Source: Meishania litoralis
Lineage (GTDB): Bacteria > Bacteroidota > Bacteroidia > Flavobacteriales > Flavobacteriaceae
Reading direction: 5' to 3'
Length of the DNA stretch: 64,000 nt
NCBI RefSeq assembly: GCF_042611095.1
Contig: NZ_JBHFPV010000001.1
Location: forward strand, 1,860,001 to 1,924,000
The notes under the pieces are model-generated. The model saw nothing but the letters and a program-made list of their open reading frames with translations. It did no database searches and was not told the DNA's origin. Made by a program: the position numbers and the translations under genes. Positions 26,081 to 35,117 of this stretch are shown here, piece after piece (position 1 is the stretch's first letter; every line of letters starts with the position of its first letter).

Positions 26081-27346
26081 ATGATGTTCAGAACTTTTCT
26101 GTCTTACTTACTATTTCTCATTACTTGCTTTTGTACGGCACAACAGTCGATAGTGGATGATTTGGGCTTTGCCGGGGCAGAAAGAACAAGGTCTGATTTT
26201 CTTCAAAGGCTTGTCGAGACAAAGACAGGTATGGTTTTAGATTCGGTCCTTCTTCAGAAAGATATGGAGCGCTTGAAAAGATTGCCCGCAGTCGCCCACG
26301 CCTATTTTGAGGTTTTTCCCGCTGGTGATGGAAAAAATAGGGTGGTCTATCATATTGAAGAAAATTTTACCCTTATTCCTTTTGCGAACGTATATACTTC
26401 CTCGAACGGCGAGTTCGCATTTCGGGTAGGTCTACAGGAGTTCAATTTTTTGGGAAGGAACATTACATTGGGCGCATTTTACCAATATGACGTTTTCAAT
26501 TCCTTTGGGGCGCAGATCCGCGCTCCGTACCTGTTCAGCAATAAATTGGGTCTCGAACTGAATTTTAAGGACCTGACCACCCGTGAACCCGTTTTTTTTG
26601 ATGATGCGACTGCGGATTATCGGTACAATAACAAAGGTTTTGAACTTATGGGGCTTTACGAAATGAATTTCAAAAATCGGTTCGAGCTTGGCGTCAGCTT
26701 ATTTAACGAAGACTATGCATACCTTGATGGTGCTATAAGTCCGAATGTTCCACAGGAACTCAATGTCGATAAACACCTTTTCAAACTTATCTATCAATAT
26801 GATAATGTGAAATACCACTATCAATACTTAGATGGGTTTCGAAGTAGCTTGAACCTACAATACGTAGGGAGTCAGAATGAAAACCTACCGGAATTCGTGA
26901 TCGGTTTCAATGATTTTATTTGGTTCGAGCGTATTGGCCAACGCGGTAACTGGGCAAACCGTTTACGATTGGGCCTTGCCAGCAATATGAAAACCCCTTT
27001 CGCACCCTTTACCGTTGATAACAATATAAACATCAGAGGGGTAGGCAATACCATTGACCGAGGTACCGGCGCCATTGTGCTCAACAGTGAATACAGGCAT
27101 ACTTTGATCGACGACAACTGGTTCGTGCTACAGGGCAATGTCTTTGTCGATGCCGGTTCTTGGCGAAATCCTGGGGGTGATTTCGGCGACTTTGGCGACG
27201 ATGACAACATTCGCGTATATCCTGGTCTCGGTTTGCGGTTTATCCACAAGAAGATATTCAATGCCATTTTTAGGGTAGACTATGGGTATGGCATAACAAA
27301 AAATGCTTCCCACGGCATCGTTTTTGGAATTGGGCAGTATTTTTGA
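26081..27346 (+). CDS. BamA/TamA-like outer membrane protein with a POTRA-like domain
   Basis: 421 residues. A signal peptide (~1-20) is followed by a single POTRA-like module (~25-105) and a C-terminal barrel ending in IVFGIGQYF with a terminal Phe. The length is about half of a full BamA, so it is not the essential BamA but an Omp85-family relative seen in Bacteroidota. It could insert or secrete a partner protein; the following amidase is a candidate neighbour but no partner is proven. Confidence 0.7.
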   Translation: MMFRTFLSYLLFLITCFCTAQQSIVDDLGFAGAERTRSDFLQRLVETKTGMVLDSVLLQKDMERLKRLPAVAHAYFEVFPAGDGKNRVVYHIEENFTLIPFANVYTSSNGEFAFRVGLQEFNFLGRNITLGAFYQYDVFNSFGAQIRAPYLFSNKLGLELNFKDLTTREPVFFDDATADYRYNNKGFELMGLYEMNFKNRFELGVSLFNEDYAYLDGAISPNVPQELNVDKHLFKLIYQYDNVKYHYQYLDGFRSSLNLQYVGSQNENLPEFVIGFNDFIWFERIGQRGNWANRLRLGLASNMKTPFAPFTVDNNINIRGVGNTIDRGTGAIVLNSEYRHTLIDDNWFVLQGNVFVDAGSWRNPGGDFGDFGDDDNIRVYPGLGLRFIHKKIFNAIFRVDYGYGITKNASHGIVFGIGQYF

Positions 27347-27377
27347 TAATCTTTGTGTAGAACAATTTTCATTTTCA

Positions 27378-28436
27378 GTGCTATATAAAGATTTTTGCTT
27401 CGTTCTTGTGCTTTCCATTTTTGGGATAAACCTGTCTTTTTCCCAAGATTCATTGATAACGGTTACGGCCGAAAAGGGTGATGGTATTCTTTCCTTGTTG
27501 CGTAAACAAGGAATGAATCCTTATGAGCGATATGACGACTTTATCGCCATGAACCTAGATAACCTGCGTGATAGTGTGCATCTCTATGAAGGTAGGATAT
27601 ACCGTATTCCCTTTATTGAGGATGACAGTGTCGTTGTTGTCGATTCGCTTGAAAGACAGGCCAAGGAAATCAAGAAAATAGAGGGAGAGTACCACTCGAT
27701 TTTTGGAGAGGGCAATGAAACGGTTCTCCCAAAGAGCGAAAAGCTCAAAGGAGCGGTCTATTATCTTGTGTCGGGCCATGGCGGTCCTGATCCAGGTGCA
27801 ATGGCCAACTATGCGGGCAAGGCCATTGCCGAAGACGAATATGCCTATGATATTACGTTGAGATTGGCCAAGGAATTATTGGCCCATGGTGCGACCGTGT
27901 ACATAATTATTCGCGATGAAAACGATGGCATTCGCGACGATCGCATTTTAGAAATCGACCATGATGAGGTGGCCTACGGAGGCAAGACAATACCATTAAA
28001 TCAATTGGCGCGGTTGAAACAACGGGTAAACATTGTGAACCAACTTCACAGAAAACATCTTGGGCAATTTCAACGATTAATCGTAACCCATGTCGATAGC
28101 CGCAGCAAAGGACAGAATATCGATGTATTCTTCTATCATCATGAAAAGAGCAAGAACGGAAAGAAATTGGCCGAAAGTATTCACAAGACCTTTCAGAAAA
28201 AATATAAAAAGTACCAACCGAACCGAACCTATACGGGTACTTTCGAAGATCGGACTTCACTCTATTTGGTCAAAAAGACCCACCCTGCAATGACCTTTAT
28301 AGAAATCGGAAATATCAGGAACAAGAAAGACCAAAGAAGAATTTTGGATCCCGATAATCGCCAGGCACTTGCCAAATGGATTTCAGAAGGTGTTCTTTTG
28401 GATTTTGAAGGAGGCGAGATCGGACCGATCCGCTAA
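27378..28436 (+). CDS. N-acetylmuramoyl-L-alanine amidase with LysM-like N-terminus
   Basis: 352 residues from a GTG at 27378, chosen because it opens a signal peptide (VLYKDFCFVLVLSIF) and avoids overlapping the upstream barrel; the only ATG upstream (27303) runs through that gene. A LysM-like region (~25-75) precedes the amidase_3 domain: LVSGHGGPDPGA (zinc His), the EYAYDITL Glu, VTHVDSR and TFIEIGNIRNKKDQ with the catalytic Glu. It cleaves peptide stems from peptidoglycan in the periplasm. The GTG start is an inference. Confidence 0.8.
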   Translation: MLYKDFCFVLVLSIFGINLSFSQDSLITVTAEKGDGILSLLRKQGMNPYERYDDFIAMNLDNLRDSVHLYEGRIYRIPFIEDDSVVVVDSLERQAKEIKKIEGEYHSIFGEGNETVLPKSEKLKGAVYYLVSGHGGPDPGAMANYAGKAIAEDEYAYDITLRLAKELLAHGATVYIIIRDENDGIRDDRILEIDHDEVAYGGKTIPLNQLARLKQRVNIVNQLHRKHLGQFQRLIVTHVDSRSKGQNIDVFFYHHEKSKNGKKLAESIHKTFQKKYKKYQPNRTYTGTFEDRTSLYLVKKTHPAMTFIEIGNIRNKKDQRRILDPDNRQALAKWISEGVLLDFEGGEIGPIR

Positions 28437-28460
28437 AACCTTGTTTTCGTTGACGCGATA

Positions 28461-29147
28461 TTATAAGGCAATTTTCCTCTGATAATAATCGTATAGTTTT
28501 TCAGGCCCTTCGCCCAGATAATTTTTCAAATGAATAATGCCAAAATGATATTGCAGGCGCAGCATACCTTTTTTACGGTATTTTCGAGCCGAGGTCTTCA
28601 CATATTGGGGCAATATCATGAAATCGGTTTTTGAATAAAGTCGCGCTACAAATTCGACATCTTCGTAAATAATGTAGGCCTCGTTGAAGCCGTTGGTCTT
28701 TTCGAAAAGATCTTTGGAAATAAAAAGGGATTGGTCCCCACCGCGGCAAATCGGATGGTTGATCCTGGTAAACCATGCAAAAAACTTCAAGAAACGGCTT
28801 TGGCTATCAAAGCGCATTCTGAAACAACCGGCCTCGCTTCCATTTTTTTGGGCCTGTAAAATACGATATGTGAAGTCCGGCGGTGGAAAAGTGTCGACAT
28901 GTAGAAAATAAAGTAGCTCTCCAGTAGCAAATTTGGCCCCGGTATTCATTTGTTTGGCACGCCCTTTTTTCGATTCGATTACAGTGGCCCCAAAGTTTTT
29001 TGCAACAGTTATCGTATCATCGTTACTGCCACCATCAACTACCAAAATCTCCCTGACCTCACTTTTTGAAGTATGTTGGCCTAAGTACTCCAACAGACGA
29101 CCAAGATACATTTCCTCGTTGATAACAGGAATTATAATACTTATCAT
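28461..29147 (-). CDS. Family 2 glycosyltransferase, TIGR04283 (arsenosugar-cluster) type
   Basis: 228 residues from the ATG at 29147 (MISIIIPVINEE, the GT2 opening); an upstream ATG at 29204 lies within arsM. DxD appears in YFLHVDTFPP. The subgroup, with DGGSNDDT and CRGGDQSLF, matches the TIGR04283 transferases that travel with ArsM and the radical SAM ArsS in bacteria. It ends the minus-strand cluster. Sugar donor unknown. Confidence 0.8.
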   Translation of the reverse strand: MISIIIPVINEEMYLGRLLEYLGQHTSKSEVREILVVDGGSNDDTITVAKNFGATVIESKKGRAKQMNTGAKFATGELLYFLHVDTFPPPDFTYRILQAQKNGSEAGCFRMRFDSQSRFLKFFAWFTRINHPICRGGDQSLFISKDLFEKTNGFNEAYIIYEDVEFVARLYSKTDFMILPQYVKTSARKYRKKGMLRLQYHFGIIHLKNYLGEGPEKLYDYYQRKIAL

Positions 29148-29163
29148 AGAGTAATTGCAATTG

Positions 29164-30129
29164 CTAACAGCACCCGCCACCATCATAGTGCCAAGTACTT
29201 TCACTTATATGTATTTCATCACTCGCCTTTGCCAGGGCGGCCGCCGTTTTGTCGCAGACCGCCAAAGGTTGGTTTTGCAACAGCACATGGCCATTGTTGT
29301 CATCGAAGTATTCGGCATCACCATAATAGATGGCCGTTTTGCCCGTAAAGATGCAAGGGCCATCGGCAGGCATGGGATCTTTGATCGCGGCGATCTCGAT
29401 AGATTCAATAAATATCAGTTCTTCCGTCGGGTAATGGTTGGGTGATAGCACCCTGTACGACTTTCTGGCCCTGATCTCGATCGTGCCGAACCCGGCATCG
29501 GTCAAAACTTTTACATAGTCTTTTATCGGAATGCTACCGCTCAGGCAAAGTGCCCTTAGCCTGTCATCATTTCGCAACGTTTCGTTCATGGGCTGTTCAC
29601 AGGTCGGATCGCTCATCACCAGACGGCCATGGGGTTTGAGCACGCGGTACATTTCGGCCACCGCTTTTTTTAGGTCGTCCATTTTGAAAATATTGAACAA
29701 GCAATTTTGTGCGGCCACATCGATACTTTCATCTTCGATCGGAAGATTCAATGCATCGCCCTTGACCAAGTTGACGAACTCGCTTTTGAACCAATCATTC
29801 TCATCTTCGGCGACCTTAAAATTTTGTCGTGATGCCTCGAGCATTTCATCGACGGTGTCGACCCCTGTAACACCTCCTTTTTGCCTAGAAAAGTAAGCAA
29901 ATTGTAAAAGTTCCATGCCACCGCCAACACCAACGTACAGCACCTTGGGGTCGTTGACCAGATCTTGGGCGGAGACCGTGCTTCCGCAGCCATAGTTCAT
30001 TTCTTGCATGATTTTCGGAATCGAAAGCCCCGGAAATTGCCATATCGGATTGGTCGTACAGCAGAGCCCTACATCAGGGGTCAACGCCGCTTCTTTATAA
30101 AGATTATTGGTCGCTTCTAAATAGCTCAT
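29164..30129 (-). CDS. arsM: Arsenite methyltransferase ArsM (arsenosugar-associated type)
   Basis: 321 residues. SAM motif VLYVGVGGGMELL (~63-75). Cysteines C23, C24 and C48 in the N-terminal region (GLCCTTN, NYGCGST), a TCEQP and a CLSGS Cys later, and C320-C321 at the extreme C-terminus (GGGCC) are candidate arsenic ligands. This subgroup is called arsenosugar biosynthesis ArsM in current annotation; the CC tail also occurs in it. It methylates As(III) using SAM in the cytoplasm. It overlaps the PNP gene by 4 bp. The partner ArsS is absent nearby. Confidence 0.82.
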   Translation of the reverse strand: MSYLEATNNLYKEAALTPDVGLCCTTNPIWQFPGLSIPKIMQEMNYGCGSTVSAQDLVNDPKVLYVGVGGGMELLQFAYFSRQKGGVTGVDTVDEMLEASRQNFKVAEDENDWFKSEFVNLVKGDALNLPIEDESIDVAAQNCLFNIFKMDDLKKAVAEMYRVLKPHGRLVMSDPTCEQPMNETLRNDDRLRALCLSGSIPIKDYVKVLTDAGFGTIEIRARKSYRVLSPNHYPTEELIFIESIEIAAIKDPMPADGPCIFTGKTAIYYGDAEYFDDNNGHVLLQNQPLAVCDKTAAALAKASDEIHISESTWHYDGGGCC

Positions 30130-30947
30130 ATTTCTTTGATTAATTCTATGAATAGTTTTATCATGTTAGGTTCGGTACTTCCGGCTATTTCGATAATTTC
30201 CTGAATATTGACCGGTTGCAGGTTGTCGGGGTCACATTCATCGGTCAAGACCGAAACGGCTACGATGGGTAGTCGTAAATGATTGGCAACAATTACTTCG
30301 GGTACCGTACTCATTCCTACGGCGTCGGCACCCAATATTTTTAACATGCGATATTCTGCCTTGGTCTCCAACTGTGGACCGACTACCGAAGCATAAACGC
30401 CGCTTTTCAAAATGATACCTTCCCTTGTAGCTATTTCCTTTAGATGTTTACGCATTTTTGGATCGTAGGGTTCGATCATATCAACAAATCGATCTCCGAA
30501 TTCCGCAACATTTTTAAAGGCCAAAGGGGAACCGCCCTGCAAGTTGATGTGATCCTCGATCAACATCATCTCTCCCTTTTTATAATCCAAGTTGATGGCC
30601 CCGGCTGCATTCGAAATGAACAAGCTCTCAATGCCCAAGAGGTGCATGACCCGTATAGGATAGGTGACATCCATAAAATCGTAACCTTCATAAAGATGAA
30701 AGCGACCTTGCATAACCACTACTTTTTTATTGGCGATGGTTCCGTAAATAAGTTTACCGGTATGGAATTCGACCGTCGCCAAGGGGAAAAAAGGAATGTG
30801 GTTATAATGGGCCTCTACCGGATTTTCGATTTCATCTACCAACTTGCCCAATCCCGTGCCCAGTACGATTCCGATTTCAGGTTTGCCGAAGCCTTTTTGC
30901 CTAAGGTAGGCGACCGATTCTTCCAAGTGTTGTTTTGTTATTCTCAT
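30126..30947 (-). CDS. punA: Purine-nucleoside phosphorylase (class I)
   Basis: 273 residues. EIGIVLGTGLGKLV, the RFHLYEGY motif, SNAAGAIN and GPQLETKAEYRML are class I trimeric PNP signatures. It splits purine nucleosides with phosphate into base and (deoxy)ribose 1-phosphate. Its position between ArsM and the TIGR04282 transferase suggests a role in handling adenosyl-arsenic or other nucleoside intermediates, but housekeeping purine salvage is equally possible. Overlaps both neighbours by 4 bp. Confidence 0.88.
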   Translation of the reverse strand: MRITKQHLEESVAYLRQKGFGKPEIGIVLGTGLGKLVDEIENPVEAHYNHIPFFPLATVEFHTGKLIYGTIANKKVVVMQGRFHLYEGYDFMDVTYPIRVMHLLGIESLFISNAAGAINLDYKKGEMMLIEDHINLQGGSPLAFKNVAEFGDRFVDMIEPYDPKMRKHLKEIATREGIILKSGVYASVVGPQLETKAEYRMLKILGADAVGMSTVPEVIVANHLRLPIVAVSVLTDECDPDNLQPVNIQEIIEIAGSTEPNMIKLFIELIKEI

Positions 30948-31615
30948 AGATGTTTTAAAAATGGTTGAAAAGCCGCAACATGCGAAATATCTTCATACCT
31001 GTCGATATCGTTGCGTACCTCTTTTATATATATGCTTTCTCCTTCCAAATCATTGATGGTATCTTTATAGACCGTGTCGGCACCCCATTTTTTATTTTGA
31101 AAAATTATGGGGTTGAATTTTTTCATTCCCAACATATAATACCCTCCGTCGACCGCTGGGCCGATCACATAATCGGAATGGTCCAGGCCCTGAAAGGCAT
31201 CTTCGATATCGTTTTGTACAAGATCGAACATATCGCTTCCGATGATGCAGATTTTTTCGAAACCCGAGGCGAAACCTTCCTCAAAGGCGTGGGCCATTCG
31301 CTCGCCCAGATCTTTGCCTTGCTGTTGCTTTTTATCGTATATCAAATTGTCCCAAATATCATCTTCACGCACCTTGACCGAATAATGCACCTGTTTTGCG
31401 ATATTGAGATTCGATGTTATTTTAACGGTATGGGCCAATAGAAATTTATAGACTTGAAGTGCCGCTTCATCGCCAATGGTCGCTGCCAATCGTGTCTTGC
31501 ACTTGCCCAATTCAGGATTTCTGGTGAAAATTATGAGCAGGCTTTTGGAGTTGACAAAACTGAGGTGGACCGTTTTTTGATCTTTTTCATTCTTCTTGGA
31601 AAGGATAAAACCCAT
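30944..31615 (-). CDS. TIGR04282 family transferase (DUF2064), arsenosugar-cluster type
   Basis: 223 residues of a nucleotidyltransferase-like GT-A fold. RNPELGKCKTRLA is the family's NTP-like motif, IIGSDMFDL the metal site and GPAVDGGYYMLGM the base-binding motif. It co-occurs with TIGR04283, ArsM and ArsS in arsenosugar clusters. Its first ~25 residues are polar and may be non-essential. 27 bp after the rhodanese gene. Confidence 0.8.
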   Translation of the reverse strand: MGFILSKKNEKDQKTVHLSFVNSKSLLIIFTRNPELGKCKTRLAATIGDEAALQVYKFLLAHTVKITSNLNIAKQVHYSVKVREDDIWDNLIYDKKQQQGKDLGERMAHAFEEGFASGFEKICIIGSDMFDLVQNDIEDAFQGLDHSDYVIGPAVDGGYYMLGMKKFNPIIFQNKKWGADTVYKDTINDLEGESIYIKEVRNDIDRYEDISHVAAFQPFLKHL

Positions 31616-31642
31616 ATTCGGAATTTTGTTTTCAGACCAGGT

Positions 31643-32170
31643 CTAGGGTTCTAAAACTTCTTCTTTGCCGTAGACCTTCTCGCCCTTGGTCAACAGTTTG
31701 CCCCAATGCTTACTAAAGGCATGCACTTTTTGGGTTTCATTGTCCGTGCCATCATATATCGGAAAACCCTTGTTTTTCCATTCGAAAATGCCGCCATAAA
31801 GGTTTTTGACATTGGTGAACCCCGCCTTCATTAACTTTTCGCCAATATTCTCAGATCTTACCCCAATGGAGCAATAGACCACTATTTCACTTTCTTTATT
31901 ATTCGGTAATGGCTTTGAAAGTGAATCGATATTGAAAGTCTTATGACCTACCCAAATGGCATTTTTAAGATGGCTGACCTCGAATTCTTCCCTTTCCCTT
32001 GCATCCAACAAAAGTATATTTTCACTTCTCGCAAGTTCCTCGACGTGTATATAAGGAACACTTTCTTTATTGAACCTTTTCAAGACCCTGTCTAGCTTCT
32101 TCTGTGAAAAAGTGTTCGGGCAGAAAACCAAGAGAAGTAAAAAAAATGAAAGAAAACGCATGTTCGTCAC
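31643..32170 (-). CDS. Rhodanese-like protein, secreted
   Basis: 175 residues: a signal peptide (~1-20) and one rhodanese domain with active-site Cys in YCSIGVRSENIG and the ARERE motif LLDAREREEF. Sulfur or arsenic-oxyanion chemistry in the periplasm is possible, as rhodanese folds also include arsenate reductases. First gene of the arsenosugar-like cluster. Confidence 0.75.
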   Translation of the reverse strand: MTNMRFLSFFLLLLVFCPNTFSQKKLDRVLKRFNKESVPYIHVEELARSENILLLDAREREEFEVSHLKNAIWVGHKTFNIDSLSKPLPNNKESEIVVYCSIGVRSENIGEKLMKAGFTNVKNLYGGIFEWKNKGFPIYDGTDNETQKVHAFSKHWGKLLTKGEKVYGKEEVLEP

Positions 32171-32242
32171 ATATTAAAGCGATAAAGATACTATTTTAGG
32201 GGGGCTTGAATGAAAAGTTCGATAACGTTTAATGAATAGGAT

Positions 32243-33802
32243 ATGAACATTAAGGATGCCTTAAAGTTCTGCTTTCTTGCTTTATTGATATTATCATGTA
32301 GAAATAAGAAAGCCCAAAAAGAACCGACCGCTAATACGATTAAAGTGGAATATTACTCAGAACCCCACCGTCCGCAATTTCATTTTACACCTGAGGAAAA
32401 ATGGATGAACGACCCCAATGGTCTTGTATATAATGACGGAATTTTTCATCTTTTTTATCAATATTACCCAGAGGACATCGTTTGGGGCCCCATGCATTGG
32501 GGGCATGCTACAAGCGAAGATTTGATTCATTGGAACCATAAACCCATTGCCCTGTTTCCTGATGAGCATGGGTATATTTTTTCGGGAAGTGCCGTTCTCG
32601 ATGAACAGAACACCTCGGGATTGGGCACGGAAGACAATCCGCCTTTGGTCGCCATTTTTACCTACCACAACTCGGATGCAGAAAAAGATGGCCGAAATGA
32701 TTATCAGACGCAGGGGATCGCTTATAGTCTCGATAACGGGGATACATGGACGAAATATGAGGGCAATCCTGTAATCGGTAATGATGGAATAAAAGATTTC
32801 AGAGACCCCAAGGTTTTCTGGCATGATAAAACAAAACAATGGAAAATGCTTTTGGTGGCCGGAGACCATCTCCAAATTTGGAGCTCTTCGAATTTAAAAG
32901 AATGGAAAAAAACAAGTGAATTCGGCAAAGAACAAGGGGCGCATGGTGGCGTTTGGGAGTGTCCTGATATGTTCGAGCTCCAGATCGAAGGAACCGATGA
33001 GACGAAATGGGTACTGTTGATAAGCATCAATCCCGGGGCGCCAAATGGTGGCAGTGGTACGCAATACTTTATTGGAAACTTTGACGGCAATACTTTTACC
33101 TCAGATCAGAAATCGAACCGTTGGATCGATTGGGGCACTGACAATTATGCCGGAGTGACTTATAACAATGCGCCCAAGGACGAACGAATTTTTATCGGTT
33201 GGATGAGCAATTGGAACTATGCAAATCAAACTCCCACGGAAAAATGGCGTAGTGCCATGACCCTGCCCAGAAATTTGGCCTTGCAAAAAATCGGGGATAA
33301 CCTTGAATTGATCAGTTACCCAATCGAAAACTTTGAGAAGGTCGTCACGAAAGGTTCGAAAAAAGAGGTCGTCATTGAACCTGCCCATAAAGAAGTTGTT
33401 CCATTTAAAGGTTTACAGCAGTCCGATATGCGGTTTACAACTTCTTCCAGAGATTTTCAACTGGTCTTCAAGAACCAAAATGAAGAAAAACTCATTATGG
33501 GTTTAGATTCAAAAGTAGGTGAATTCCTTATAGATCGAAGTCGATCGGGAAAAATCGATTTTCAGGAAGATTTCACAAACATTATGACAATGCCGGCCGA
33601 TAATCTGCCAGATGGCGAAGTCGAGTTTCGGATCGTAACCGACAGGTCCTCCGTAGAAATATTTATCAACAAAGGCCAATATAGTATGACTGCCCAAGTA
33701 TTTCCGAATACGGATTACGATGAAATGGTCATAACCAATACTTCCGATGCATTGATGAAGTTGAACAACTTCGGTATTGCCGAGGTGAAGGGTGTTTGGT
33801 AA
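32243..33802 (+). CDS. Glycoside hydrolase family 32 lipoprotein (levanase/fructan beta-fructosidase type)
   Basis: 519 residues. A lipoprotein signal ends at LLILSC (C19). The GH32 nucleophile motif is WMNDPNG (D57), the transition-state motif FRDPKVF and the acid/base motif GVWECPDMF are intact, followed by the C-terminal beta-sandwich. It hydrolyses terminal beta-fructosides from fructan or sucrose outside the cytoplasm. No SusC/SusD pair, fructose kinase or sensor lies nearby, so it is an orphan. It converges on the next gene with a 4 bp gap. Confidence 0.88.
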   Translation: MNIKDALKFCFLALLILSCRNKKAQKEPTANTIKVEYYSEPHRPQFHFTPEEKWMNDPNGLVYNDGIFHLFYQYYPEDIVWGPMHWGHATSEDLIHWNHKPIALFPDEHGYIFSGSAVLDEQNTSGLGTEDNPPLVAIFTYHNSDAEKDGRNDYQTQGIAYSLDNGDTWTKYEGNPVIGNDGIKDFRDPKVFWHDKTKQWKMLLVAGDHLQIWSSSNLKEWKKTSEFGKEQGAHGGVWECPDMFELQIEGTDETKWVLLISINPGAPNGGSGTQYFIGNFDGNTFTSDQKSNRWIDWGTDNYAGVTYNNAPKDERIFIGWMSNWNYANQTPTEKWRSAMTLPRNLALQKIGDNLELISYPIENFEKVVTKGSKKEVVIEPAHKEVVPFKGLQQSDMRFTTSSRDFQLVFKNQNEEKLIMGLDSKVGEFLIDRSRSGKIDFQEDFTNIMTMPADNLPDGEVEFRIVTDRSSVEIFINKGQYSMTAQVFPNTDYDEMVITNTSDALMKLNNFGIAEVKGVW

Positions 33803-33806
33803 CGGT

Positions 33807-35117
33807 TTATTGCGAATGATAGGCGTTTTCGGTCATTTCTCTGGCCAAGGATTCAAGATCGATTCCCAAAACCTCTTTGTTCACCCTCAATATTTCGGTA
33901 CTCAGGTCAACAGGTAATTTTGAAAAACCGTCTTTTGCGCCGAGAATCATTCCCGCCACGGCGGCTACTGTATCATTATCACGACCGTAATTGACGATAA
34001 ATTGCATGGTTTTTTCAAAATCGCCTTGGCCGAACTCCAGAGCGGTGACCAATATTTGCCAAATCTCTCCAGAATGGAAAGGAATTGCCTTTTCCTCTTT
34101 TTCCAAGAAAGAATACACCCTGTTCTGTTGTACCCACTCTTCCGTCGAATATGGAAAACCTTGTGGCATTCTGAGTTCTTTCAAACCATTGGTATCTAGT
34201 GAATCATGAATTTCGATTTTACGTGCGACCAAAACGGTTCGTCGTGATGCATCCAGAATGTTTTGACTGATACGACCGACCAATCTACTGTTCTTATATT
34301 CCAATGGGTCGATAAAAATGGCCGTATTCAAGATCGAATCGATACTTTGGGAATACATGGCGGTATTGGTCATGGCGGCCACGAGGCCCGAAATATCCTT
34401 GGCATAGCCAAGGTCAAAAAGTGAATGGTCGTAGGCAATCCGATAGGCGTATTCGGGGTTTTTTGACAGCAGACCGAACATGGGAGTGTAGAGCTGCCCT
34501 GCACATGACATTTCACCGCCATAGAAGCGGTGCATGGCCTTTTGGTATTCTGTCGCATCTTTTTGATAGGCCAAGGCGACCCGTGCCCATTCTTTGATCC
34601 AATCGATTTTTTCCATCCGAACGTCCAAAATATCCGGGTTTTTGTTCGATTGGGCATCACCTAGCTCTTTGGTTAGGGAAACGTAATAGTCTGTAATGAA
34701 GTCCGCAAAGTTCTGCGGGGTCAAATTATCATCGAACCGCGAAAAATATTTGACCATAAAATATTTCCAGCGGGTGTCGTCAGTGGTCGACCCGGCCACT
34801 AGGTTATTGTCCCAGGTGCCTTCCGGCGATTGTACGCGCACGGCAGGGGTTAACCCGGTAATGTACCCGTAGTTTAGTTGTATTTCGTTTCTATGCCACA
34901 TTTCGGTAGAGGCCCCCATGGCATCACCGATTGCCGATCCAGCCAGGGCGCCCAGCACCTTATCGTAATATGTATCTTGATCTAAGTACTTAGTATCATG
35001 CCCATAGACCTTCTTTTCGGGCGAAGGGAGATTTATCTCTGAAGCGGTTTTCTTGCATGAAACAAGAAATAAAATAATGAACAACGCGTGAAGGAAAAAA
35101 TATTTTCTCTTGTTCAT
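33807..35117 (-). CDS. ADP-ribosylglycohydrolase family lipoprotein
   Basis: 436 residues with a lipoprotein signal (IILFLVSC). The DraG fold is shown by ALAGSAIGDAMGAS, the metal-binding TTDDTRW and YGRDNDTVAAVAGMILGA. The family cleaves ADP-ribose bonds, but many members act on other N-ribosides, and an exported form acting in the periplasm or at the surface is not usual for protein de-ADP-ribosylation. Its start overlaps by 4 bp the stop of the phosphotransferase gene. A nucleoside/ribosyl hydrolase role is possible. Confidence 0.75.
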   Translation of the reverse strand: MNKRKYFFLHALFIILFLVSCKKTASEINLPSPEKKVYGHDTKYLDQDTYYDKVLGALAGSAIGDAMGASTEMWHRNEIQLNYGYITGLTPAVRVQSPEGTWDNNLVAGSTTDDTRWKYFMVKYFSRFDDNLTPQNFADFITDYYVSLTKELGDAQSNKNPDILDVRMEKIDWIKEWARVALAYQKDATEYQKAMHRFYGGEMSCAGQLYTPMFGLLSKNPEYAYRIAYDHSLFDLGYAKDISGLVAAMTNTAMYSQSIDSILNTAIFIDPLEYKNSRLVGRISQNILDASRRTVLVARKIEIHDSLDTNGLKELRMPQGFPYSTEEWVQQNRVYSFLEKEEKAIPFHSGEIWQILVTALEFGQGDFEKTMQFIVNYGRDNDTVAAVAGMILGAKDGFSKLPVDLSTEILRVNKEVLGIDLESLAREMTENAYHSQ

